DNA of 35,272 nucleotides from Peptococcus simiae (GCF_046097595.1 NZ_JBJUVG010000014.1:1-35272), one strand, 5' to 3'. Shown: positions 1-8,565, counted from the first letter of the stretch. The notes: a model not told the origin generated them from the letters alone. A program made the numbers and translations.

Positions 1-32
1 TTTCTATTCCGGATAAGGGGAGATTAAAGCTA

Positions 33-60
33 TACATTCAGTGCTCATTTGTTATATAAT
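33..60 (+). promoter_or_regulatory. possible promoter for the 101-1072 gene
   Basis: A perfect TATAAT lies at 55-60, about 40 bases before the first gene. The best -35 candidate, TACATT at 33-38 with a 16-bp spacer, is poor, so only the -10 box is convincing. An AAAGGGGAGA ribosome-binding site follows at about 79-89. Confidence 0.4.
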
Positions 61-100
61 GGAAAGTGAAATTCGCTTATAAAGGGGAGATAGACGATTC

Positions 101-1072
101 ATGAAGCTGCGATTACCCCTATCTGACTGGCACCCGGTCCATCGGGTTGTGGCCATTATTATGGTGGTCCTCCTGGCATGGGTTGCAGGGAGTGCCATTT
201 ATACAAAAATCAATCATTCGTTAATTGAAACCGTTACCATTGAAAGTGAAACACGAGATATAAAAGTGCCCGGCTATGGTTATGTTTTTGCTGAAACAGG
301 CCTTATCAAAGCCAAAAATGACGGCACCTTTGAGCCTAAGGCAGAGCAGGGGGAGCGGGTTGCTAAAAAGCAGCTGATCGCCGACCTCATCTACACGACA
401 GACCAAAGTGATAAAAAATATAAAAAAGAATACCTGGCCCCCCTCGCCGGCATCGTCAACTATGCCATCGATGGCTATGAAGAAGTGGAAGACGTGTCGA
501 CCATCAAGGGGCTGGATTTAAAAAATATTTACGAAGAAAGTAAAAGCAAGAAGAGTAAAAGTGCCGGCAAGCGCGAGGTAACCAAGGGAACCGTCTGCGC
601 GGCAGTGGTAGACAACCTAAAGCCGGTGACCCTGTACTTTTCTTATTCCGATAAAGATAATAAGGTCATCAAAAAGGCCGATGAAGTCATCCGAATCCGC
701 TTTCCGGATACAGGGGATGATATCCAGGCCTATGTTCTCAAGGTTGAAAAAGATAAGAATGGCCACCATTGGGCCACCCTGAACCTGGGCCCCATGAGTG
801 ATACCTTCCTCTTGGAACGGGTTGTTCAGGCAGAGGCCTACAAGAGGGAACAAGGCATTTTAAAACTTGACCGGTCAGCGGTTGTTTTTAAAACCAGCAA
901 ATCCGGCAAGAAGATTCCCGGGGTCTATACCTTGAATAATAGTGTCGTCAAATGGCAAATGATTCAAGTGAAGCAAGAGCAAAAAGACAAGATCATTTGC
1001 GAGATTTTACCCAAAGGAACAAAGATTGTGACCACGCCTGACCGGGTACGGGAAGGTGAAATTTTAAAGTGA
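101..1072 (+). CDS. HlyD-like membrane-anchored protein of the sepF cluster
   Basis: 323 residues. One hydrophobic segment lies at about residues 16-34 after a short basic N-terminus, so it is probably a bitopic protein with the rest outside the membrane. The middle has a barrel or lipoyl-like hairpin (LAPLAGIVNYAIDGYE, about residues 113-128), as in HlyD/periplasmic-adaptor-like proteins that commonly precede yggS and sepF in clostridia. There is no partner ABC transporter or TolC here, so export as part of a pump is not supported; a role at the division site or envelope is inferred from position only. It starts at ATG 101 with a good RBS (AAAGGGGAGA), and the yggS GTG follows 10 bases after its stop. 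The central part is unusually rich in Lys and Ser (about residues 147-162). Confidence 0.75.
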   Translation: MKLRLPLSDWHPVHRVVAIIMVVLLAWVAGSAIYTKINHSLIETVTIESETRDIKVPGYGYVFAETGLIKAKNDGTFEPKAEQGERVAKKQLIADLIYTTDQSDKKYKKEYLAPLAGIVNYAIDGYEEVEDVSTIKGLDLKNIYEESKSKKSKSAGKREVTKGTVCAAVVDNLKPVTLYFSYSDKDNKVIKKADEVIRIRFPDTGDDIQAYVLKVEKDKNGHHWATLNLGPMSDTFLLERVVQAEAYKREQGILKLDRSAVVFKTSKSGKKIPGVYTLNNSVVKWQMIQVKQEQKDKIICEILPKGTKIVTTPDRVREGEILK

Positions 1073-1082
1073 GGGTTGATTC

Positions 1083-1769
1083 GTGTCGATTAAAGAAAAT
1101 ATTTCTCTTATCCGAGAACGCATAGAAGCGGCCCGGCAAAAAAGTCCTCATCCGGAAAAGCCGGTAGATATTATTGCTGTCAGTAAGTTTCATGATGTGT
1201 CGGAAATCCGTGAGGCCATGGCCGCCGGCGCCACCGTTTTTGGGGAAAACCGGGTCCAGGAGCTCATTCCAAAGCTGGATGCCTTTGAAGGTGAAGGGGT
1301 GCCCTTTCATGTGATTGGACACTTACAGACCAATAAGGTTCGGCAGATTGTCGGGCGGGTGGCCATGATTCAGTCCTTAGACAGCCTCCGCCTGGCCCAG
1401 GAAATTGAAAAACGGGCTGCTGCCAAAGAGGTGGTTGTGCCGGTATTGGTCCAGGTCAATATGGCCGGTGAAGACCAGAAGTATGGCCTGGCGCCGGAAG
1501 AGGTAGAAGGCTTTTTAGAGCAGTTTACAGCCTTTCCCCACTTAAAATGTGAGGGACTCATGTTTATTGCACCCAACTTGGATAACAAAGATGATTTACG
1601 CCCTTATTTTAGGGACTTATATAAGATGTTTTTAAAGTATAAAGATTTGGGTATCCCCAATGTATCTATGACCCATTTGTCTATGGGCATGAGCGGGGAT
1701 TATGAAGTTGCTATTGAAGAAGGGGCAACGATGGTGCGGATTGGCAGCGCTATTTTTGCAAAAAAATAA
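1083..1769 (+). CDS. ylmE: YggS/YlmE-family PLP homeostasis protein
   Basis: 228 residues, usual family length. It is a single-domain TIM-barrel protein of the YggS/PROSC/YlmE family, which binds pyridoxal phosphate and helps keep the free PLP pool in balance; no enzyme activity is established for the family. The PLP lysine is K35 in IAVSKF. Other signatures are FGENRVQE, HVIGHLQTNK and the C-terminal LSMGMSGDYEVAIEEGATMV, with VRIGSAIF at the end. The start is GTG 1083; its SD (GAGG) overlaps the previous stop, suggesting translational coupling. Its place just before sepF is typical of Gram-positive bacteria (ylmE in Bacillus, next to ylmF/sepF). Confidence 0.95.
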   Translation: MSIKENISLIRERIEAARQKSPHPEKPVDIIAVSKFHDVSEIREAMAAGATVFGENRVQELIPKLDAFEGEGVPFHVIGHLQTNKVRQIVGRVAMIQSLDSLRLAQEIEKRAAAKEVVVPVLVQVNMAGEDQKYGLAPEEVEGFLEQFTAFPHLKCEGLMFIAPNLDNKDDLRPYFRDLYKMFLKYKDLGIPNVSMTHLSMGMSGDYEVAIEEGATMVRIGSAIFAKK

Positions 1770-1784
1770 TTGGGGGTCAGAGCA

Positions 1785-2318
1785 ATGGCTATTGGTAAAA
1801 AATTATTAGATTTTGTAGGCTTTGTTGATACTGAAGAGGAAAATGAGGCCTATATGGATGAAGCATATGACAATGATTATTACAACGCTTATGATGAGCC
1901 GGTTGCCACTGAAGAACGGCGGTTTTCTCCAATGAACCGCTTTCGCAGCAGCCTACCGGTGGCAACAGAAGAAGCGTCTTATAGTGGTGGTGACGATATG
2001 AAAATAGTATTATTACAACCGATGCGGTTTGAAGAGGCCCAGACCATTACCCGCTATTTACTGGATAATCGGGTGGTCGTTTTCGATTTACATGAATGCC
2101 AAGTCGAAGAGGCGGTCAATATTGTTAACTTTGTCAGCGGGGCCATCTTTGCCCTGAACGGGTCCATCCAAAAAATCAACGATCAAGGGGCCATTTTTGT
2201 GGCGGTACCGCCCAGTGTCAGCCTTGAGAATGAACTGCGCGGGAGCTTAAACGATGGCGATTACGGCCCGACCATTGCAGAGTGGGTGAACCACCAACGG
2301 GGCAAAGGGGACTTTTAG
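1785..2318 (+). CDS. sepF: cell division protein SepF
   Basis: 177 residues from ATG 1785. A TTG at 1770 in the same frame is unlikely because the SD (GGGGGTCAG, about 1772-1780) lies between it and the ATG. SepF is a membrane-associated FtsZ anchor that bundles FtsZ filaments. The N-terminus (MAIGKKLLDFVGFVD) fits the amphipathic membrane-binding helix. An acidic, low-complexity linker with many Glu, Asp and Tyr follows at about residues 14-65. The C-terminal SepF fold (about 70-150) carries VLLQPMRFEEAQTI and VVFDLHECQVEEAVNIVNFV. It sits between ylmE and proC, 15 bases after the former and directly abutting the latter. Confidence 0.96.
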   Translation: MAIGKKLLDFVGFVDTEEENEAYMDEAYDNDYYNAYDEPVATEERRFSPMNRFRSSLPVATEEASYSGGDDMKIVLLQPMRFEEAQTITRYLLDNRVVVFDLHECQVEEAVNIVNFVSGAIFALNGSIQKINDQGAIFVAVPPSVSLENELRGSLNDGDYGPTIAEWVNHQRGKGDF

Positions 2319-3110
2319 GTGAAAAATATAGGTTTTATTGGTTGTGGCGCCATGGCCCAGGCCATGATGCCGGCCATCAAGACCAGTGGCCTGGACTGCA
2401 CCCTCGCTTTTTCCCAGCGTAACCGGGACCATGGTCGAGCCTTTGCTGACCGCTTGGGCGTTCGCTTTGTGCCCAATAATAGCGATCTATATGGGCAGGT
2501 GGATGTGGTTGTCCTTGCTGTTAAACCGCAGCAACTGGCTGACCTTGACCTGGCCCTGGCGCCCGGTCAGGAGACCCCCCTGGTCCTGTCCCTATTAGCC
2601 GGGACGCCCCTGGGGCAGTTGCGCCAAGCCCTGGGCCATGACCGGCTTATCCGGGTCATGCCCAATGTGGCGGCCTCTGTTGCGGCATCTATGACTGTCA
2701 TGGCAGCTGGTCCAGGGCTTTCCCAAGAGGATATTGACCTGGCCAAGCGTATTTTAGATACCATTGGCCGGACGGTTATTTTAGATGAGGAGGGCTTAGA
2801 CAAGGCCGGGGCCTTGAACGGCTGTGGCCCGGCCTTCTTTTTCCAAATTATGGAAGCCTGTGCCGATGCCCTGGTGGCCTTGGGGATTCCCCGGGCCATC
2901 AGTTATGAAATAGCGGCCCAGACCATGAAGGGGTCCGCTGACCTGGCCCTGGCCGACCAGACCCATCCCGCTGTGCTGAAGGACAAGGTTACCTCGCCCG
3001 GCGGCACCACTATTGCCGGCGTCTGCGCTATGGAAAAGGCCGGTGTCCGCAGTGGGCTCATTGAGGCGATTTTGGCCAGCTATGGGCGGACCAAAGAAAT
3101 GTCACAATAG
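2319..3110 (+). CDS. proC: pyrroline-5-carboxylate reductase
   Basis: 263 residues. ProC reduces pyrroline-5-carboxylate to L-proline with NAD(P)H, the last step of proline synthesis. The N-terminal Rossmann motif is IGFIGCGAMAQAM. The central part has the family's VRVMPN-type segment (LIRVMPNVAASV). The C-terminal signature is KVTSPGGTTIAG. The GTG start at 2319 comes immediately after the sepF TAG, with an SD (AAAGGGG) inside the end of sepF, so the two are probably translationally coupled. A proC homologue in this cluster is common in Gram-positive bacteria, where it follows sepF. Confidence 0.95.
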   Translation: MKNIGFIGCGAMAQAMMPAIKTSGLDCTLAFSQRNRDHGRAFADRLGVRFVPNNSDLYGQVDVVVLAVKPQQLADLDLALAPGQETPLVLSLLAGTPLGQLRQALGHDRLIRVMPNVAASVAASMTVMAAGPGLSQEDIDLAKRILDTIGRTVILDEEGLDKAGALNGCGPAFFFQIMEACADALVALGIPRAISYEIAAQTMKGSADLALADQTHPAVLKDKVTSPGGTTIAGVCAMEKAGVRSGLIEAILASYGRTKEMSQ

Positions 3111-3124
3111 AAAAGCGGTGGAAA

Positions 3125-3421
3125 ATGACGATTGGAAGCGTTTTATATGATGCGGTTAACCTGGCCTGTAGGCTCTACCAGTTCCTAATTATCGTTCGAG
3201 CCTTCATGACCTGGTTGCCGATTGACCCATATAGCCGGGTGGTGACCTTTGTCAGCGACCTGACAGATCCCTTTTTCCGGTTAATCGAACGGTTTATGCC
3301 GGGCTTTTTGCTCTCACCCTTAAACTTTACCCCCATGGTGGCCTATGTGCTGGTGGCCTTGGTCAGACTGGCCTTTAATCAGGTCTTTTTACATCTCCTG
3401 TATGGGGTTTCTGCCCTATGA
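3125..3421 (+). CDS. YggT family membrane protein
   Basis: 98 residues with two hydrophobic segments (about residues 8-31 and 68-94), the usual size and shape of YggT/Ycf19 proteins. The motif RAFMTWLPIDPYSR (about 25-38) followed by LTDPFFRLIERFMPG is characteristic. Function is not settled; members sit in or near division clusters and some are linked to membrane or osmotic stress functions. Start ATG 3125 has a weak SD (GGTGG). The stop overlaps the start of the next gene (ATGA). Confidence 0.9.
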   Translation: MTIGSVLYDAVNLACRLYQFLIIVRAFMTWLPIDPYSRVVTFVSDLTDPFFRLIERFMPGFLLSPLNFTPMVAYVLVALVRLAFNQVFLHLLYGVSAL

Positions 3422-4161
3422 GTGATGACCTGCAAAGGCGGCGCCTGCTGGACCTCATCCACCGGGCGCAAAAAAAATGGCAAGCGGAATGGTCAGACTT
3501 TATGCCGCGGGAGGAAGCGGAAGACCTGTTGGCGCTTTTTACCGGGACAGATTTAACCGTCCGCACTTGGGGCGGATGGGAGGGGGCCGAGCGGGTGCGC
3601 TTGGCCTTTTCCATGTTAGATGACCTCACAAGCGATGACTTTCACCTGGCCCTGATGAGTCTAGATGGACCGGCGAAGTTCTTAAAGGCCGACCACAGGG
3701 ACTACCTGGGGGCCCTGATGTCCCTGGGCTTTACCCGGGACAAGATGGGGGATATTCTCGTCCGGGAGGGTGGTTGTGATTTCTTTATTGACCTGGACCT
3801 GGTCGACTACCTGGCTGTTTCAGACTTGCGGGTTCGCCGGGTACCGGTCCAAATCGCCCAAAGGGACTGGCAATCTTGGACCCCGCCGGAAGTTAAAACA
3901 GAAGAGCAGGTCCTTATTGTGCCTAGCCTGCGTTTGGATGCCGTCCTGGCCAAGAGCTTTCAGCTCTCCCGCCGGCTGGCAACCGATCTTATCGACGCCG
4001 GCTTGGTCCGGGTAAACCATACGGTAGAGTACCGGAGCCATTACCTCCTGGTCGGCGGAGACCTGCTGGCAGTCCGCGGGCATGGCCGGGTCAGGATTGG
4101 CTCAACGACGGGCACGACGAAGAAGGGCAATATAAAACTTCTCATTGAACGGTACTTATAA
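3418..4161 (+). CDS. ylmH: YlmH-like S4-domain RNA-binding protein
   Basis: 247 residues. The N-terminal half matches the YlmH layout, with LRVRRVPVQIAQRDW before the RNA-binding part. The C-terminal S4 domain is at about residues 178-240 (LRLDAVLAKSFQLSRRLATD). YlmH-type proteins bind RNA or ribosomes and have been linked to rescue of stalled ribosomes and to division. The start overlaps the yggT stop (ATGA), and this is the last gene before the ileS promoter, whose -35 box begins four bases after its TAA. Confidence 0.92.
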   Translation: MSDDLQRRRLLDLIHRAQKKWQAEWSDFMPREEAEDLLALFTGTDLTVRTWGGWEGAERVRLAFSMLDDLTSDDFHLALMSLDGPAKFLKADHRDYLGALMSLGFTRDKMGDILVREGGCDFFIDLDLVDYLAVSDLRVRRVPVQIAQRDWQSWTPPEVKTEEQVLIVPSLRLDAVLAKSFQLSRRLATDLIDAGLVRVNHTVEYRSHYLLVGGDLLAVRGHGRVRIGSTTGTTKKGNIKLLIERYL

Positions 4162-4164
4162 GTG

Positions 4165-4193
4165 TTGACAAGGAGAAGGCAATTGTCTATTAT
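4165..4193 (+). promoter_or_regulatory. promoter for the ileS T-box transcript
   Basis: TTGACA at 4165-4170, a 17-bp spacer, and TATTAT at 4188-4193. Transcription would start near 4200, at the beginning of the T-box leader. It lies directly after the ylmH stop, so ileS can be expressed apart from the division cluster. Confidence 0.85.
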
Positions 4194-4199
4194 AGAACA

Positions 4200-4423
4200 A
4201 AGCAAAGATGGGAACAGGAGTCCGAGATAACCGGCTTTAGCGACTCTGCGATGGTGGAAGGCAGAGAGTCGGCCTCAGGGCTTATCCTCCCGGAGCTGCG
4301 ACCTGAAAAACAGAGTAGGGGAGCCGTCTTATTGGCGTTATACAATAGTCGAGTGCCGTCATCTTTTGACGGTATGAGGGTGGTACCGCGAGTCAATTCG
4401 TCCCTTTTGGGGGCGATTTTTTT
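4200..4423 (+). promoter_or_regulatory. T-box leader, isoleucine-specific, controlling ileS
   Basis: The core T-box sequence TGGTACCGCG is at 4381-4390, followed by a terminator hairpin and T-run. The Stem I distal element GATGGTGGAA is at about 4249-4258. The specifier is read as ATC at 4284-4286: this stretch aligns with the threonine leader of this window (ATC CTCCCGGAGCT here, ACC ACCTCGGAGCT there), which puts an Ile codon here and a Thr codon there. Uncharged tRNA-Ile would stabilise the antiterminator and allow ileS to be read. T-box mechanism is established; specifier placement is by alignment of the two leaders. Confidence 0.93.
4398..4423 (+). terminator. T-box-controlled attenuator terminator
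   Basis: TCGTCCC (4398-4404), loop TTTT, then GGGGGCGA (4409-4416) and seven T. It lies directly after the T-box core, with which the 5' arm competes, and 20 bases before the ileS start. Confidence 0.88.
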
Positions 4424-4444
4424 ATTTTATGAAGAGGTGTAAAT

Positions 4445-7237
4445 ATGGCAAAATCAGAAAAAGAAAAAGCATACGGCAATACCCTTAATTTGCCTAAAAC
4501 TGATTTCCCCATGCGAGGCAACCTGGCTAAAAAAGAGCCGGAAACCTTAAAATTCTGGGAAGATATTGATATTAACCGCTTAGTCAACGAAAAAAATGCC
4601 GGTCATGAGACCTTTATCCTTCATGACGGCCCGCCCTATGCCAATGGCCACCTGCATTTAGGCCATACCATGAACAAGGTCCTTAAGGACATGATCAATA
4701 AATCCAAGAGCCTCCAGGGCTACCTGACGCCTTATGTGCCTGGCTGGGATACCCATGGGCTGCCCATTGAGTTAAAGGCCATTGAAAACGTCGGCCTGGA
4801 TGCAAAGAATAGCGATCCGGTGGCCTTCCGCGATGCCTGCCGGGACTATGCGCTGAAGTTTGTTGATATCCAGCGGGATGAATTTAAGCGCTTAGGGGTG
4901 CGGGCTGACTGGGATAACCCCTATGTGACTCTGGACCCGGCCTTTGAAGCGGAAGAAATTGGCGTTTTCGGTAAAATGGCTGAAAAGGGCTATATTTACA
5001 AGGGGAGTAAGCCGGTTCACTGGTGTCCCCATGACCATACCGCCTTGGCTGAAGCCGAAATCGAATACAAGGAACAAACTTCGCCCTCTATTTATGTGGC
5101 CTTTAAAGTCACCGATGCCAAGGGCTTATTTGATAGCACCGATGCCTACATTCTCATTTGGACCACAACCCCTTGGACCCTGCCGGCCAACCGGGCGGTT
5201 TCTGTCCATCCGGAATTGGACTACCAACTCATTCAAATCGATGACCGCCAGTACCTGGTAGGCAAGGACCTCCTGGATAGCGTGGTCGCAGCCATTGGCC
5301 TGGAGACCAAGCCTGAAGTTCTAGCCACCTTTAAAGGGACCGATTGTGAATACATCAAGTACCAGACCCCCTATGGCGGCGATGAAGGGATTGTGACCCT
5401 GGGGACTCATGTTACCACAGATGCCGGTACCGGTTGCGTTCATACCGCACCCGGCCATGGGATGGAAGACTTTGGGATTGGCCAAGAATACGGCTTAAAA
5501 ATCCTCTCTCCGGTCGATGACGAGGGGCACATGACCGCTGAAGCCGGACCCTTTGAAGGGATGGACTTGAAAACAGCCAATGGGGCTATTTTAAAAGACC
5601 TGAAAGACCGGGGAATCCTCCTCCACCAAGGGACTATCAACCACCAATATCCGGTCTGCTGGCGCTGCAAAACCCCAACCTTCTTCCGGACCACTCCCCA
5701 GTGGTTTGCCTCCATTGATGGCTTCCGTGAAGAAGCCCTCCAGGCCATTGAAAATGATATTAAATTCACCCCGGCCTGGGGCAAGGAACGGATTTATAAC
5801 ATGATTCGTGACCGTGGCGACTGGTGTATCTCCCGCCAACGGATTTGGGGCGTGCCCATTCCGGCCTTTTACTGCGATGACTGTGGGGAAATCATCATCA
5901 ATGAAGAGACCATCCGCCACCTGCAGGACCTCTTCCGCGACCATGGGGCCAATGTCTGGTTTGAACGGGAAGCCAAGGACCTCCTGCCGGCAGGCTACCA
6001 GTGCCCGGCATGCCAGAGCCAACAGTTCAGCAAGGAAACCGATATTATGGACGTTTGGTTCGACTCCGGCAGCACCCACCAAGGCGTTCTGCGTGGCCGT
6101 CCGGACCTCTCCTGGCCGGCGGATATGTACCTGGAAGGGAGCGACCAGCACCGCGGCTGGTTCAATTCCTCTTTATGTACCTCCGTTGCTGTAAATGGCA
6201 AGGCCCCCTATCGGCAACTCCTGACTCACGGCTTCCTGGTTGACGAACAGGGCCGGAAGATGAGTAAGTCCCTCGGCAATGGCGTCGATCCCCTGGAAGT
6301 CATCAACAAGCAGGGGGCGGATATTCTCCGCCTATGGGTTGCCTCTGCCGACTACCGCGGGGATGTTTCCGTCTCCCAGGGGATTTTACAGCAAATCAGT
6401 GAAGCCTACCGGAAAATCCGGAATACCTTCCGTTTCATCCTGGGCAGTCTTTCTGACTTTGATCCGGCTAAAGACCGGGTAGCGCCCGATGCCTTGACCG
6501 ACTTGGATAAGTGGACCCTCCTGCGGCTTAAAGAAATTGCCGACAATGCAAAAGAGGCCTATAACAACTATGAATTCCACCAGGTCTACCGGTCGGTGCA
6601 TAACTTCTGTACTGTTGACCTATCCGCCTTCTACCTGAACATCATCAAGGATAGACTCTACGCCAATGAAACAGCCGGCCAGGACCGCCGGGCTGCCCAG
6701 ACGGTCTTGTACGATACCGCCTTGGCCCTGGACGTTATCCTGTCGCCGATTCTTGCTTTCACTTCTGAAGAAGTTTTCCGCTATTTGGATATCCCGAACA
6801 AGCCTCAAAGCGTTCAGCTGATGGATTGGCCTGAAGTGGAAGTGCCCCAGGTATCGGATAGCTTCTTGAAACGCTGGGACCGCTTGATTGACTTCCGGAA
6901 TGAAGTTACCAAGGCCCTAGAAGAAGCCCGTCAAGCTAAGGTCATCGGCAACTCCCTGGATGCGAAAGTCAGCTTAGCCCTAGCCGGTGAAGCAGCCAGT
7001 TACCAGGAAGATATCGCTGCCCTAGGAGATGACCTGGCAGACTTCCTGATTGTCAGCCAAGTTGAAGAAGGGGCTGAAAGTGTAGCAGATGCCTGGACAA
7101 GCGATGTCCTGGAAGGGCTCTCTGTTCTTGTCCAACCCGCCGAAGGGGAAAAATGCCCCCGGTGCTGGAAATACAGCACCAGCGTCGGCCATAACCACGA
7201 AGACCTCTGCGACCGTTGCGCTGAAGTATTGAAGTAA
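4445..7237 (+). CDS. ileS: isoleucyl-tRNA synthetase
   Basis: 930 residues, full-length bacterial type. A class I synthetase charging tRNA-Ile, with an editing domain for Val. The HIGH-type motif is in PPYANGHLHLGH (about 63-74) and the KMSKS loop in GRKMSKSLGNG (K605). Editing-domain sequences include IWTTTPWTLPANRAV and GTGCVHTAPGHG. The C-terminal zinc-binding segment has two CxxC pairs (CPRC and CDRC, from about residue 904). Start ATG 4445 with SD GAAGAGGTG. Regulated by the upstream T-box. Nothing is missing or truncated. Confidence 0.98.
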   Translation: MAKSEKEKAYGNTLNLPKTDFPMRGNLAKKEPETLKFWEDIDINRLVNEKNAGHETFILHDGPPYANGHLHLGHTMNKVLKDMINKSKSLQGYLTPYVPGWDTHGLPIELKAIENVGLDAKNSDPVAFRDACRDYALKFVDIQRDEFKRLGVRADWDNPYVTLDPAFEAEEIGVFGKMAEKGYIYKGSKPVHWCPHDHTALAEAEIEYKEQTSPSIYVAFKVTDAKGLFDSTDAYILIWTTTPWTLPANRAVSVHPELDYQLIQIDDRQYLVGKDLLDSVVAAIGLETKPEVLATFKGTDCEYIKYQTPYGGDEGIVTLGTHVTTDAGTGCVHTAPGHGMEDFGIGQEYGLKILSPVDDEGHMTAEAGPFEGMDLKTANGAILKDLKDRGILLHQGTINHQYPVCWRCKTPTFFRTTPQWFASIDGFREEALQAIENDIKFTPAWGKERIYNMIRDRGDWCISRQRIWGVPIPAFYCDDCGEIIINEETIRHLQDLFRDHGANVWFEREAKDLLPAGYQCPACQSQQFSKETDIMDVWFDSGSTHQGVLRGRPDLSWPADMYLEGSDQHRGWFNSSLCTSVAVNGKAPYRQLLTHGFLVDEQGRKMSKSLGNGVDPLEVINKQGADILRLWVASADYRGDVSVSQGILQQISEAYRKIRNTFRFILGSLSDFDPAKDRVAPDALTDLDKWTLLRLKEIADNAKEAYNNYEFHQVYRSVHNFCTVDLSAFYLNIIKDRLYANETAGQDRRAAQTVLYDTALALDVILSPILAFTSEEVFRYLDIPNKPQSVQLMDWPEVEVPQVSDSFLKRWDRLIDFRNEVTKALEEARQAKVIGNSLDAKVSLALAGEAASYQEDIAALGDDLADFLIVSQVEEGAESVADAWTSDVLEGLSVLVQPAEGEKCPRCWKYSTSVGHNHEDLCDRCAEVLK

Positions 7238-7241
7238 AATA

Positions 7242-7272
7242 GATAGCCGCTTCAGTCAGTTGAAGGGCTATC
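7242..7272 (+). terminator. hairpin just after ileS
   Basis: GATAGCC plus CTTCA pairs with TGAAG plus GGCTATC, leaving one bulged base and a six-base loop. It has no strong T-run, so it may only protect the ileS 3' end; the real terminator follows at 7280. Confidence 0.5.
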
Positions 7273-7279
7273 ATTTATA

Positions 7280-7313
7280 AAAAAACTACCGGCCGTTTGG
7301 CCGGTAGTTTTTT
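7280..7313. terminator. Rho-independent terminator, possibly bidirectional
   Basis: A 10-bp perfect stem, ACTACCGGCC (7285-7294) and GGCCGGTAGT (7299-7308), with a four-base loop, preceded by A and followed by T tracts. It ends the ileS transcript and can also serve the minus-strand genes to the right. Confidence 0.92.
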
Positions 7314-7316
7314 GTC

Positions 7317-7451
7317 CTAAAGTATATAGATATCATAAAGACCCATTTTAATGATGTTTTTATCTACTTGAAAGGAAGTTTTGAGCAGACCTGCTGATAT
7401 AAGACCTTTAGATAGAGCCATATATCGGACGGTATGGCCAGCACTCAGCAA
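7317..7451 (-). other. possible remnant ORF after the nitroreductase
   Basis: Reading leftward from a TTG at 7451 there is an open frame of 44 codons to TAG at 7317-7319. The peptide looks protein-like by eye (for example MALSKGLISAGLL and DKNIIKMGLYDIYIL). It has no clear ribosome-binding site, and the frame stays open back to a TAG inside the nitroreductase end. No family is recognised. It may be the 3' end of a decayed gene or chance; the whole 7317-8122 patch looks like a decaying insertion. Confidence 0.25.
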
Positions 7452-7455
7452 GCGA

Positions 7456-8122
7456 TTAATTCCATTGAAAATTATTTTTCCCGGCGGCTATTTCAAAATG
7501 ATATTTTACAATTCCTAGGTCAACCTTGGCAAAAAATCCTTTACCGGCTCTTGCAGTGACCTGACTCCCCTCGCAGATTAACATAAATTTTTGCTGATTC
7601 ATCGCCGTAGGGGCCAGGAGGGCCGCTGCCACGCCGGCTTCGAACCAGGCCGGTGACTGATGATTGAGGTTGCTAACTTTAGAGGCATCTTTAGATTTAT
7701 GTGCATGCCCCTGGTCTTTTCCATAGCCGAGGGCAATGATAAGAACCAGTTTTTCGTCGGATGAAATTTGAAAAGCGCCGGATATTTTTCTGTAAGTCAG
7801 CCCGACCCAGCAAGTATTTAGACCAAGTTGCTGGGCTTTTAGGACGAGGCGTTCACCGTAATAACCGCATTGTTCTTCTAAACCTTTCCTTTTTTGACCG
7901 ATTAAGGCGATGTAATTTTTTACTCCCCTAAATTTACCATAATGAGCCATAAAGTTGTCAAAAGCCCTTGGCTCATCTGTGACCAACTGAATGTTCAAAC
8001 CACTTTCCTGGTTGCAAGCAGCTAGCTCAGCTTCTAAACGAGCTACGATACTTGCCTCAAGAGCTTGATTTTTATATTGGCGTACGCTGTGACGTTCTTG
8101 TATTGCTTCAATAAATATTCAA
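7456..8122 (-). pseudogene. nitroreductase (TM1586-type), frameshifted near its start
   Basis: The in-frame body, readable from about 8119 down to TAA 7456-7458, is a nitroreductase-family FMN protein: the N-terminal part reads IEAIQERHSVRQYKN, then CGYYGERLVLKAQQLGLNT, FEAGVAAALLAPTAMNQQKF and the C-terminal KVDLGIVKYHFEIAAG. The natural start appears to be TTG at 8122 with an SD (GTGAGG, about 8131-8136), giving M-N-I-Y, but the next codon is TGA (8110-8108). Removing one T there restores the expected NIYEAIQERHSVRQY. So either a single-base insertion has inactivated the gene or there is a sequencing error. Without the shift the protein would be about 221 residues, close to the usual length. 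A shorter product from an internal TTG at 7998 (180 residues) would lack the FMN-binding RHSVR segment. Confidence 0.8.
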
Positions 8123-8313
8123 TGATTATACCTCACTAGGTTATAGCCAGTAGCCAAGTCAATATTTTCGAAATACAAAAGATGTGAGAGGATGGGTCCA
8201 TAAAGAGCGGTTTAAACATTAGTGGCTGCGAAAATAGGGCCTAATAAATATACGAGGAAATGAGAAGTAAGGATAAGCGTTTAGAAATAGATGACAAATT
8301 CAAAGTCATTTAC

Positions 8314-8347
8314 AAAAAGGACCTGCTCTACTGAACAGGTCCTTTTT
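8314..8347 (-). terminator. terminator of the tRNA-Leu(CAA) unit
   Basis: AAAAAGGACCTG (8314-8325) and CAGGTCCTTTTT (8336-8347) form a perfect 12-bp inverted repeat with a ten-base loop. It lies three bases past the tRNA 3' end on the minus strand. Confidence 0.9.
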
Positions 8348-8349
8348 AA

Positions 8350-8433
8350 TGCCGGAGGTGGGACTCGAACCCACACGAGGTTACCCACGGCAGATTTTGA
8401 ATCTGCTGCGTCTGCCAATTCCGCCACTCCGGC
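8350..8433 (-). tRNA. tRNA-Leu, anticodon CAA
   Basis: 84-nt class II tRNA on the minus strand. The acceptor arms GCCGGAG and CTCCGGC pair fully; the discriminator is A and CCA is not encoded. The anticodon arm is GCAGA, loop TTCAAAA, TCTGC, giving CAA (reads UUG). A long variable arm and GGTTCGAGTCC T arm are present. A single-gene unit with its own promoter and terminator. Confidence 0.96.
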
Positions 8434-8459
8434 AGGGTGCTGAAGATTTGACATTGCCT

Positions 8460-8489
8460 ATTTTACACCAGGCCGATTTCAATTGTCAA
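8460..8489 (-). promoter_or_regulatory. promoter of tRNA-Leu(CAA)
   Basis: On the minus strand, TTGACA (8489-8484), an 18-bp spacer and TGTAAAAT (TAAAAT at 8465-8460, with an extended TG). The tRNA 5' end is 27 bases downstream. Confidence 0.85.
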
Positions 8490-8565
8490 GAGCAGATGTG
8501 AACCGGGTAAGGCTTTTATCATTTTTTAGCCATTGGTTAGGATTGCTGAAAATACCGCTTTATTA

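Noticed and set aside
5591..6151. 186-codon minus-strand frame inside ileS
   Set aside because: Opposite strand of a certain gene; no SD and no family features.
8350..8433. tRNA-Leu(CAA) as attachment site of the mobile element
   Set aside because: The integrase lies 18 kb away and no duplicated tRNA end is seen near 26300.
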